DNA of 64,000 nt, taken from assembly GCA_020638575.1 (NCBI GenBank), contig JACKIH010000003.1:2585501-2649500 (forward strand), in the 5' to 3' direction. This document shows positions 25,189-32,851 of the stretch, in pieces (within the stretch, counting starts at the first letter, position 1; every line of letters starts with the position of its first letter). The DNA comes from Rhodospirillaceae bacterium (GTDB taxonomy: Bacteria; Pseudomonadota; Alphaproteobacteria; DSM-16000; Inquilinaceae). A program made the translations under genes and the position numbers. Below the pieces are notes generated by a model. That model searched no databases, was not told where the DNA came from, and saw nothing but the letters and a program-made list of their open reading frames with translations.

Positions 25189-25962
25189 ATGCCCTACGAA
25201 AACCTGATCGCGGAAAAGCGCGGGGCCGTCGCCCTGATCACGCTCAACCGCCCGAAGGCGCTCAACGCGCTCAACGCAGCCCTGATCGACGAGCTGAGCC
25301 AGGCGCTGCTGGGCTACGACGCCGACGACGAAGTGGGCTGCATCGTGCTCACCGGCTCGGAGAAGGCGTTTGCCGCGGGGGCCGACATCAAGGAGATGGC
25401 CGACAAGACCTTCACCGAGGCCTTCGGCGACAACTTCATCTTGAGCTGGCAGACCCTGTCGAGCATCCGCAAGCCGGTGATCGCCGCGGTGGCCGGCTAT
25501 GCGCTGGGCGGCGGCTGCGAGTTCGCCATGATGTGCGACTTCATCATCGCCGCGGAGAACGCCCGCTTCGGCCAGCCGGAAATCACCATCGGCACCATCC
25601 CCGGCTCCGGCGGCACCCAGCGGCTCACCCGCTTCGTCGGCAAGTCCAAGGCCATGGAAATGTGCCTGACGGGCCGCATGATGGACGCCGCGGAGGCCGA
25701 ACGGTCGGGCCTGGTGAGCCGCGTGGTGCCCACCGCCGACCTGGTGGACGAGGCGCTGAAGGTCGCCAACCGCATCGCCGACATGTCGCGGCCGATGGTG
25801 CTGATGGCCAAGGAAGCGGTGAACCGCGCCTACGAGACCACGCTGGCCGAAGGCGTGCTGTTCGAGCGGCGGCTGTTCCATGCCACCTTCGCCACCGAGG
25901 ACCAGAAGGAAGGCATGGCCGCCTTCGCCGAGAAGCGCCAGCCCGACTTCAAGAACCGCTAG
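25189..25962 (+). CDS. Enoyl-CoA hydratase (crotonase)
   Basis: A 257-residue crotonase that hydrates short-chain trans-2-enoyl-CoA to (S)-3-hydroxyacyl-CoA (EC 4.2.1.17). The CoA loop KAFAAGADIKEM and the oxyanion-hole motif GYALGGGCEFAMMCD are intact, as are both catalytic glutamates (FGQPEITIGTIPGSGGTQRL). Start ATG at 25189 with GGGAGG ten bases upstream. The gene sits between mutM and rpsT, a conserved order in Rhodospirillales. The likely use is beta-oxidation or leucine/phenylacetate catabolism; the substrate cannot be fixed. Confidence 0.95.
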   Translation: MPYENLIAEKRGAVALITLNRPKALNALNAALIDELSQALLGYDADDEVGCIVLTGSEKAFAAGADIKEMADKTFTEAFGDNFILSWQTLSSIRKPVIAAVAGYALGGGCEFAMMCDFIIAAENARFGQPEITIGTIPGSGGTQRLTRFVGKSKAMEMCLTGRMMDAAEAERSGLVSRVVPTADLVDEALKVANRIADMSRPMVLMAKEAVNRAYETTLAEGVLFERRLFHATFATEDQKEGMAAFAEKRQPDFKNR

Positions 25963-25963
25963 G

Positions 25964-26121
25964 GCGGTTTCCACCGCTACTGAGTCGGTTCCGGCCCGCA
26001 CCTCCGCCCGGCCCCCCAATCGTCTGCAACGGCTTGGGGTTGCCGAGGGACGCCCGCAGGGGCGTCCCAAGCCGACGCGAGGCTTGCTCGGCAACGGGCC
26101 GGGGTGGGGGCTGGAGCAGAC
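25964..26121. repeat. Dispersed palindromic repeat, copy C with an internal insertion
   Basis: The prefix GCGGTTTCCACCGCTACTGAGTCGG matches copy A, and the left arm CCGGCCC...CCCCCCAAT and loop CGTCTGCAAC follow. The right arm is split by an insertion that is itself two nested hairpins: TTGCCGAG (26040) with CTCGGCAA (26087), and inside it GGGACGCCC with GGGCGTCCC (26047-26068). The right arm then resumes with CGGGCCGGGGTGGGGGCTGG. It looks like a repeat into which another small palindrome was inserted. Confidence 0.7.
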
Positions 26122-26492
26122 CCGATCGGAAAATGCGCTGGTGGGGCGGGTCAGGCGTTCGGTCGATCAGCACACCAGGGCAAAAGCGAACGTCTGAGCG
26201 GAAGACCGCACGCGAGTCATTTGATTGCCAGTGTTTAGTTGCCAGTGTTCCGGTTAGTCCGAAGTTCGCTCCGGATCTGGTTTTGAGATCTTGCGAACTT
26301 GGGAACCGGAACTTTGGCCGCGCGATACCGCCCGGTGCCGGGCGTCTTGTGAATGGGGCGTCGCGGGGTGCAGCCGATGCAGGGCGGCCCCGCGCGGGGT
26401 CTCCAGCTTGCGCCGAAAAGCCTTGACGGATGGGGGGTTGGGCAGTATCTCCCCCGCTTCCTAGAGATCACGGTCAGTCCGCAGGGGGCGGT
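26122..26492. other. Leader and spacer upstream of rpsT
   Basis: About 370 bases without a convincing gene. It contains an AT-richer stretch around 26215-26300 with a short duplication (TTGCCAGTGTT and TAGTTGCCAGTGTT) and the rpsT promoter near its end. Nothing else is seen. Confidence 0.5.
26423..26451 (+). promoter_or_regulatory. Sigma-70 promoter of rpsT
   Basis: TTGACG at 26423-26428 and TATCTC at 26446-26451 are separated by exactly 17 bases, giving a leader of roughly 35 bases before the rpsT ATG. This is one of the few near-consensus housekeeping promoters in the window. Confidence 0.65.
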
Positions 26493-26762
26493 ATGGCGAA
26501 CCATAAGTCCGCGGAGAAGCGCATCCGCCGCAACGCGTTCCGCGCCACGGTCAATCATGCGCGGCTGTCGCGCATCCGCACCTACGTAAAGAAGGTCGAG
26601 TTGGCCATTCAGGGCGGCGACGCCTCGGCGGCATCGGCGGCCCTGAAGGCGGCGCAGCCGGAACTCCAGCGGGGCGTGAGCAAGGGTGTGCTGCATCGCA
26701 ACACCGTTGCGCGCAAGATCTCCCGCCTCAGCAAGCGCGTACGCGGCCTTTCTGCGTCGTGA
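26493..26762 (+). CDS. rpsT: 30S ribosomal protein S20
   Basis: An 89-residue, strongly basic helical protein that binds 16S rRNA in the small ribosomal subunit. MANHKSAEKRIRRN is the canonical start, and the HRNTVARKISRLSKRV stretch near the end is conserved. AGGGGG lies seven to nine bases before the ATG; a longer open frame from 26430 is not supported. Its position directly upstream of dnaA is conserved in alphaproteobacteria. A hairpin follows the stop. Confidence 0.98.
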   Translation: MANHKSAEKRIRRNAFRATVNHARLSRIRTYVKKVELAIQGGDASAASAALKAAQPELQRGVSKGVLHRNTVARKISRLSKRVRGLSAS

Positions 26763-26810
26763 CGCCGCAGCCCCGCTGAGGGGCCTATCGTACGAGTGTA
26801 CGTGAGTTCG

Positions 26811-26833
26811 CCGGGCACCTGATGGGTGCTCGG
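26811..26833 (+). terminator. Hairpin after rpsT
   Basis: A 9-bp stem (CCGGGCACC and GGTGCTCGG, one G-U pair) with a five-base loop, 48 bases after the rpsT stop. No strong T-run follows. Confidence 0.45.
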
Positions 26834-27174
26834 AAGCACTCGCTTTGCCGGCCGGCAGGACCGTCCGGTGGCTCCGCTGACCGCCGCCTGGCGTCACGGA
26901 ACTGTACCAAAAATGCAGCATTTCCGCCGGTTTCACGACCTGAGAGTGCGCCTATTCGCGCGCGGATCCGGGTCGCGGGAACGATCTTTGCTTTTTTGGG
27001 CGCCCCCCATCAGGGCGGTTGCCACAAGTCAGCCCTCTGACTAAGGTACCAGAAGGCGGACGGCGGTAGCTGATTTACTGCTCCGCAGAAAGCTCACAAT
27101 GACTTTCCTAAACGCGCGAGACTTGAGGTAAATACCACAACAAGAAAAACAAGAAGCGCGTTGTAATGATTTGC

Positions 27175-27203
27175 TTGACATAGGGCTTCGGCACTTAATC
27201 GGT
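27175..27203 (+). promoter_or_regulatory. Possible dnaA promoter
   Basis: TTGACA at 27175-27180 is a perfect -35; a weak -10 TAATCG follows after 15 bases. It would give a leader of about 250 bases before the GTG of dnaA. Confidence 0.35.
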
Positions 27204-27453
27204 AGCCCAGGCTGCAGGGGACGGGGGCGAGCATGAGATCTTCTTTAGTGCCATATGATCTTGGCATTTTGATTTGGGCGACCCGGAGCGGCAGCCCGGC
27301 TCCCGCAGGCAGAACATCGATTGATACGGAATTGTTGCACGCCCTATAGCAGCCCTTCCGGACCATGTTGACCGCGCGGGCGCGCCCACTCCAGCCCGCG
27401 ACTTCCGCAAAGATCAGGTCTGACAAGGCCGTACGTATGTACGGAGGGCAAGC

Positions 27454-28941
27454 GTGTCTTTGGACGATGAGATCGGCCGGCAATGGCAACACGTACGCGA
27501 CCGCTTGCGCGAGGAAGTCGGTGAGGCGTCCTTCCGTAGCTGGGTCCGCCCGCTGACCCTGGACTCGGTCGAGGACGGCGAGGTTCGCATCGCCGCACCG
27601 TCCAATTTCATGCGCGACTGGGTGGCCAACCACTACCGCGATAAGTTGATGCTGTTGTGGGCCATGGAAAATGGCGCCATCCGCTCGGTGGAGATCGTGG
27701 TGGCGCCGGATGCCGCGGCGTTCGAGGCCGGCCCATTGGATGTTGCCTCGTCCGATGCCGCCGGACCGGTGCGCCGGCGCGCGGCCCTCGACATGGACGG
27801 CATGACGGTCTCGCGCTCCGCCGCCATCGCCCGGCCGCCGGAGGGGGCGGGCCACACGGGCGCCAACGGGGCGGCGCCGGACAGCGGCGGACCGCCGGAC
27901 GACGTCGACACCCTCAGCCTGATCCAGGGGCCGCTCGATCCCCGCTTCACCTTCGAAGCCTTCGTGGTGGGCAAGCCCAACGAATTCGCCCATGCCGCCG
28001 CCCGCCGGGTGGCCGAGGGCCAGGCGGTGTCGTTCAACCCGCTGTTCCTCTACGGCGGCGTCGGGCTGGGCAAGACCCACCTGATGCACGCGATCGCCTG
28101 GCACCTGCGCCGGGCGCGGCCGGACCGGCGGGTGCTCTACCTGTCGGCCGAGAAGTTCATGTACCAGTTCATCCGCGCCCTGCGGTTCAAGGACACCATG
28201 AACTTCAAGCAGATGTTCCGCTCCGTCGACGTGCTGATGATCGACGACGTGCAGTTCATCAGCGGCAAGGAAGCCACCCAGGAGGAGTTCTTCCACACCT
28301 TCAACGCGCTGGTGGACGAAAACCGGCAGGTGGTGGTGTCGGCGGACAAGTCGCCCACCCAGCTCGACATCGAGGACCGGTTGAAGTCGCGCCTCGGCTG
28401 GGGGCTGGTGGCCGATATTCATCCCACCAATTACGAACTCAGGCTCGGCATCCTCCACGCGAAGGCCGAGAAGCTGCCGGTGCAGGCACCGGACAAGGTG
28501 CTGGAATTCCTCGCCCACCGCCTCAGCGCCAATGTGCGCGAACTGGAAGGGGCGCTGAACCGGCTGGCCGCCCATGCCGAGCTGGTGGGGCGGCCGATCA
28601 CGCTGGACTCCACCCAGGAACTGCTGGCCGACGTGCTGCGTGCCAGCGACCGTCGCGTCACCATCGACGAGATCCAGAAGGCGGTGGCGGGCCACTTCCA
28701 CATCAAGGTCAGCGACATGCATTCCGCCCGCCGCGCCCGCGCGGTGGCCCGGCCGCGGCAAGTGGCCATGTGGCTGGCCAAGCAGCTCACGCCCCGCTCG
28801 CTGCCGGAAATCGGCCGCAAGTTCGGCGGCCGCGACCACACCACGGTGATGCATGCGGTGCGCAGGATCGACGAGCTGAGCGCGACCGACGCCAGCTTCG
28901 CAGAAGACCTGGAGCTGCTGCGCCGGATGCTGGAAGGCTGA
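27454..28941 (+). CDS. dnaA: Chromosomal replication initiator protein DnaA
   Basis: A 495-residue AAA+ ATPase that opens the replication origin. GTG start at 27454 with GGAGGG six bases upstream. Domain I (residues 1-75: WQHVRDRLREEVGEASFRSWVRPL) is followed by a Pro/Gly/Ala-rich domain II linker of about 80 residues. Domain III begins DPRFTFEAFVVGKPNEFAHAAARRVAE, with Walker A Lys207 (GGVGLGKTHLMHAI), Walker B LMIDDVQFISGKE and sensor residues in RLKSRLGWGLV. Domain IV carries the DNA-binding signature GGRDHTTVMHAVRRI. The rpsT-dnaA neighbourhood is typical. Confidence 0.98.
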   Translation: MSLDDEIGRQWQHVRDRLREEVGEASFRSWVRPLTLDSVEDGEVRIAAPSNFMRDWVANHYRDKLMLLWAMENGAIRSVEIVVAPDAAAFEAGPLDVASSDAAGPVRRRAALDMDGMTVSRSAAIARPPEGAGHTGANGAAPDSGGPPDDVDTLSLIQGPLDPRFTFEAFVVGKPNEFAHAAARRVAEGQAVSFNPLFLYGGVGLGKTHLMHAIAWHLRRARPDRRVLYLSAEKFMYQFIRALRFKDTMNFKQMFRSVDVLMIDDVQFISGKEATQEEFFHTFNALVDENRQVVVSADKSPTQLDIEDRLKSRLGWGLVADIHPTNYELRLGILHAKAEKLPVQAPDKVLEFLAHRLSANVRELEGALNRLAAHAELVGRPITLDSTQELLADVLRASDRRVTIDEIQKAVAGHFHIKVSDMHSARRARAVARPRQVAMWLAKQLTPRSLPEIGRKFGGRDHTTVMHAVRRIDELSATDASFAEDLELLRRMLEG

Positions 28942-28966
28942 ACGGGCAGCGCCGGGCGAGAAGCCG

Positions 28967-29290
28967 CTACAGGTTCGACTCAACCCACTTGTAGAGCTCG
29001 CTCTTGGGCAGGGCGCCGATCTTCTGGGCGGCCACCACGCCGTCCTTGAACAGCAGCAGCGTCGGAATGCCGCGCACGCCGTAGCGCGACGGGGTGACCG
29101 GATTGTCGTCGATATTGACCTTGGCGACGGTCAGCGCCCCGACCTTGTCGGCGGCGAGATCGTGCAGTGCCGGGGCGATCGCCTTGCAGGGACCGCACCA
29201 CTCCGCCCAGAAGTCCACCAGCACCGGCTGGCTGGCATTGAGGACGTCGGTCTCGAAGCTGGCATCGGATACGGCTTTGGGTGTCGACAT
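28967..29290 (-). CDS. trxA: Thioredoxin
   Basis: A 107-residue thioredoxin with the redox motif WCGPC (Cys32 and Cys35), the cis-Pro in RGIPTLLLF and the conserved DFWAEWCGPCKAIAP context. It reduces protein disulfides in the cytosol with thioredoxin reductase. ATG at 29290 follows AGGAAGGGGCC; an upstream start at 29338 adds unconserved residues. It is convergent with dnaA and is the last gene of a leftward group after addB and addA, an order conserved in alphaproteobacteria. Confidence 0.97.
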   Translation of the reverse strand: MSTPKAVSDASFETDVLNASQPVLVDFWAEWCGPCKAIAPALHDLAADKVGALTVAKVNIDDNPVTPSRYGVRGIPTLLLFKDGVVAAQKIGALPKSELYKWVESNL

Positions 29291-29410
29291 GGTGGCCCCT
29301 TCCTGGTCCAGCACGTGCGGACGGTCCCCGGATCTCAACCGTCGTCCGGGGCTCGCCCGCCGTGCTGCCTGTTTTCTGAAGCAAAGATTAGGGAGCGTGC
29401 CGGTGCCGGG

Positions 29411-32400
29411 TCAAGCTGGCGCCCATCGATCAAGGGCGGCATCGGAGAGTTGCATCACGCGCGCACCGTCCGTCCACACCAGCGCGCACAGCACCTTGCG
29501 CCCGGGATAGATGGCCCGGAGAGCCGCGCGGTAGATGGCCATCTGCCGCAGATAGGCGGGCGCGGTGTCCGCTTCGGAGGCCGGCGGCGGCCGGTTGGTC
29601 TTGTAGTCGAACACGATCACGCGGTCGTCGAGCACGGCCAGCCGGTCCACCTGGCCGGCCACCGCCTGGCCGCCGACCACGCCGACGATGGGCACCTCCG
29701 CCCGGCTGCCCGGCCCGAATGCGGGCGCGAGGCCGGGGTGGGCGAGTACGCCGAGCGCCTCGTCCACCAACGCCTCGGGCACCGGCCAGTCGGGGGCGGT
29801 GCGGGCGAGGTAGCGCCGCGCCCAGGCGGTGCGGCGGTCCGCCGCCAGGTCGGGCAGGCGTTGCAGCAGGGCGTGGACCAGCAGGCCGCGGCGGAAGCGC
29901 CGGCCGGGACCGGCCTCGTCCAAGGGCGAGCGCACCGGCGGGTCGCCCTCCTCCGGCCGCGAGGGCGCCAGCGGCCGCGGCGGCTCCGGTTCCGGGCCGG
30001 GCAGGCGGAAGAGCCACTCGGGCGGCGCCACGCCCAGCGCTGCCGCCGCCACCTCCTGCGGCGCGACGGGCGTGTGCTGGGTGCAGATGTAGCGGCGTAC
30101 CGCCAGCCCGTCGGGCGCCGTCAGAGCTTCCACCCCGGCGAGCCGGTCGAGCCCGGCGGCGCACAGGGCATGCCAGTTGCGCTCGGGCGGCGCCTTGGGG
30201 CCGCGGTGGCCGCACACGTACAGGCGGTCTTCCGCCCGGGTGAGGGCGACGTACAGCAGGCGGCGATACTCCGCGTCGCGCCATTCGGCGGCCGCCAGCG
30301 CCAGGCTGGCCGATGCGGGGTCGCGCAGATCCGCCCGTGGCGCCCACAAGGGCGGGGCGCCAGGATCGCCGGGCCATTGCACCGGGTCCGTACGCTCCGG
30401 CTTCTGCAAAGCGCCCGCCAGGATGACGATGGGGGCCTGCAGCCCCTTGGCGGCGTGCACGGTCATGATGCGGACCTGGCCGCGGTCGCCCGTTTCCAGC
30501 TCGCGCTTCACCTCGGTGTCGCTGGCCGCCAGCCAGTGGACGAAGCCCTGCACGCTGGGGGCGGCGGTGCGCTCGTAATCGAGCGCCAGGGTCAGCACCT
30601 CGTCGATGGCGTCCGCCGCATCGGGGCCGAGGCGCGCCAGCAGCGCCCGCCGGCCGCAGCCGGCATCGGCCGGGCAGGGCCGGGTGAGCAGGGCGGAGAC
30701 CAACTCGTGGGGGGCCGAACGGCCGACCTGCCGGCGCAGCCGGCGTAGCCAGTCCACCGCAGCACCACACGCCGCGTTGCCGGCATCGGCCCGGGCGTTG
30801 AGCGCCTGCCAGAGCGAGCGGCCATCGCGGCCATGGGCGACGGCGAACAGCGCTTCCTCGTCGAAGCCGACGAACGGCCCCTTGAGCACGGCCGCCAGGG
30901 TCAGGTCGTCGTCGGGCAGCAGGGCCGCCGCGGCCGCTGCCGCCAGATCCTGGGCGGCAAGCTGGTCGGGGATCTGCATACGGTCGACCCCGGCCACCGG
31001 GACCGCCCGGTCCTTCAGCGCCCGCACCAGCTCGGCAAAGAAGGCATCGCGGGTGCGCACCAGCACCAGCACGTCGCCGGCTCCGATCGGCCGGCCCTGG
31101 CTTTCCAACACCTCGTGGCGGTCGAGCCAGCCGCGCACCGTTTCGGCGATGCGCCCGGCCAGCCGCGCGCTGGGGCTGGCATTGAGGCGCTGGTCGACCG
31201 GGGCTTCCCACGGTGCCCGTTCATCCGTCTCCGCCGGTCCGATGGGCTCCCACAGCTCCACCAACCCGGCCTGGCCGCGGCGGTGGGCGACGTGGCGCAC
31301 CTCGGTCATCGGGTCGACCACCACGCCCGCCCGCGCCTCGGGCTCGGCGAACACCGCATCCACCCAGTCCAGCACCGCCTGGACGGAGCGGAAGGAGACA
31401 TGCATGGGGATGGCCGCCAGCGGCGCCGGTCCGCCCTCCAGGCGGGCCGCCAGGTGGCGGTGCACGGCATCGAAGGTGCGGGGATCGGCCCCCTGGAAGC
31501 TGAAGATCGACTGCTTCTCGTCGCCCACGGCGAAGACAGTCCGGCGCGTGTCGTCCGAGCGGGCCCCTTCGCCGGCCACGAACTCCGCCGTCAGCGCGGT
31601 GATGACGCGCCATTGGTCGGTGTTGGTGTCCTGGGCTTCGTCCACCAGCACATGGTCGATGCCGCCGTCCAGCTTGAACAGCACCCAGTCGGCCATGCCG
31701 GGGCGGTCCAGCAGGTCGGCGGTGCGCAGCACCAGGTCGGTGTAGTCCAGCGCCCCTTGGCGCTGCTTGTCGGCCTCGTAGGCGGCGAGCAGGGCACGCG
31801 CGAAGGTGAGCAGTGCCGTCGTCCGCTCCACGGTGGCGATGGTGAGCAGCCGGCCGCGCACCGCCTCCAGCCGCAGGGCTTCGGCCTCCATCGCTGCGAC
31901 GGTGCCGGGGGCCTTGTCTTCCGCCGATTTGCTGGCCTGGCGGGCGCGCGGCGTGCCGTCCTGCTTCAAGAACACCAGGGCGTAGGCAGCGAACAGGGCG
32001 GGACGGTCGGCGGCAGCGGCGGCGAGGAAGGCGGTCAGGGCGGGCACCTTGCCCCTGTCTTCCTTGCCGCCCGCGTCCAGCGCCGCCGCCGCCCGGCGCA
32101 GGGCCGCACCGTCGAAGGCGGTCTCGGCACAGGCGGCGGCCAGCACGGTCTCCCGGTCGGCTGCGGGATCCGCGCCCGCCTGGGCGGCCACCCGTGCACG
32201 CAACTCTTCGCCCGGTGCCAGGCCGGCGAACATACGTGCCAGCCGTGCCCGCTTGGCGATCACCAGGTCCACCAGGTCACCGAAGCGGCCCTCGTCCACC
32301 AGGCGGGCGAGCAGGTCGACCGCGGCGCGCAGGTCCGGGTCGGTCGTCGCCAGCACCCGGTCGCGGGCCTGGCGGATGCGCTCGTCGGCCACCCGGTCCT

Positions 32401-32851
32401 CGATCAACTCGAACTGGGGGGAGACGCCGGCTTCCAGGGGAAAGCGCCTGAGCACCGACTGGCAGAAGGCATGGACGGTCTGGATCGGCAGGCCGGCCGG
32501 CGCATCCAGCACCTGGGCGAACAGGCGGCGGGCGCGGCGGCGCAGAGCCTCGTTCGGCCGTTCGCCCAGTTCCGCCAAATGGCCGTCCAGCTTGTCTTCC
32601 CGCCAGATCGCCCAGTTGGCCAGCGTGGCGTGGACGCGCTTGGCCATCTCCGCCGCCGCCGCCTTGGTGAAGGTGATGCAGAGCAGCCGGTCGGGCGGCG
32701 TGCCGCCCAGCAGCAGGCGCAGCACCCGGTCGGTCAGCACGCGGGTCTTGCCGGTGCCGGCAGACGCGGACACCCAGGCCGAGCGCTCGGGGTCCGATGC
32801 CTTGTTCTGGGTGACCTGCGGGGTTTCCAGCGCGGCGGGGACGGAGGTCAT
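29411..32851 (-). CDS. addA: Double-strand break repair helicase-nuclease AddA
   Basis: A 1146-residue UvrD-like helicase/nuclease, the motor subunit of the AddAB complex that resects double-strand breaks for RecA. Walker A is SASAGTGKTRVLTDRVLRLLL near residue 30; motif II is VLVDEAQDTN, motif III GDEKQSIFSFQGAD, and motif VI YVALTRAEDRLYVCG. The C-terminal RecB-like nuclease holds VDRLAVLDDRVIVFDYKTNR with the catalytic Asp and Lys. The ATG at 32851 overlaps the addB stop (ATGA), which fixes the start; the same frame is open far into addB but that is a shadow. Translational coupling to addB is likely. Confidence 0.96.
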   Translation of the reverse strand: MTSVPAALETPQVTQNKASDPERSAWVSASAGTGKTRVLTDRVLRLLLGGTPPDRLLCITFTKAAAAEMAKRVHATLANWAIWREDKLDGHLAELGERPNEALRRRARRLFAQVLDAPAGLPIQTVHAFCQSVLRRFPLEAGVSPQFELIEDRVADERIRQARDRVLATTDPDLRAAVDLLARLVDEGRFGDLVDLVIAKRARLARMFAGLAPGEELRARVAAQAGADPAADRETVLAAACAETAFDGAALRRAAAALDAGGKEDRGKVPALTAFLAAAAADRPALFAAYALVFLKQDGTPRARQASKSAEDKAPGTVAAMEAEALRLEAVRGRLLTIATVERTTALLTFARALLAAYEADKQRQGALDYTDLVLRTADLLDRPGMADWVLFKLDGGIDHVLVDEAQDTNTDQWRVITALTAEFVAGEGARSDDTRRTVFAVGDEKQSIFSFQGADPRTFDAVHRHLAARLEGGPAPLAAIPMHVSFRSVQAVLDWVDAVFAEPEARAGVVVDPMTEVRHVAHRRGQAGLVELWEPIGPAETDERAPWEAPVDQRLNASPSARLAGRIAETVRGWLDRHEVLESQGRPIGAGDVLVLVRTRDAFFAELVRALKDRAVPVAGVDRMQIPDQLAAQDLAAAAAAALLPDDDLTLAAVLKGPFVGFDEEALFAVAHGRDGRSLWQALNARADAGNAACGAAVDWLRRLRRQVGRSAPHELVSALLTRPCPADAGCGRRALLARLGPDAADAIDEVLTLALDYERTAAPSVQGFVHWLAASDTEVKRELETGDRGQVRIMTVHAAKGLQAPIVILAGALQKPERTDPVQWPGDPGAPPLWAPRADLRDPASASLALAAAEWRDAEYRRLLYVALTRAEDRLYVCGHRGPKAPPERNWHALCAAGLDRLAGVEALTAPDGLAVRRYICTQHTPVAPQEVAAAALGVAPPEWLFRLPGPEPEPPRPLAPSRPEEGDPPVRSPLDEAGPGRRFRRGLLVHALLQRLPDLAADRRTAWARRYLARTAPDWPVPEALVDEALGVLAHPGLAPAFGPGSRAEVPIVGVVGGQAVAGQVDRLAVLDDRVIVFDYKTNRPPPASEADTAPAYLRQMAIYRAALRAIYPGRKVLCALVWTDGARVMQLSDAALDRWAPA

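Larger units (their letters stand above)
26763..27453. other. Long spacer between rpsT and dnaA
   Basis: 691 bases with no convincing gene. The part from 27090 to 27330 is AT-richer than the surroundings and holds a TTGACA at 27175. I looked for DnaA boxes of the TTATCCACA type on both strands and saw none close to consensus, so this is not called an origin. The end carries the dnaA ribosome binding site ACGGAGGGC. Confidence 0.6.

Noticed and set aside
26763..27453. Replication origin upstream of dnaA
   Set aside because: No DnaA boxes near consensus were seen on either strand, and in many alphaproteobacteria the origin is not next to dnaA.
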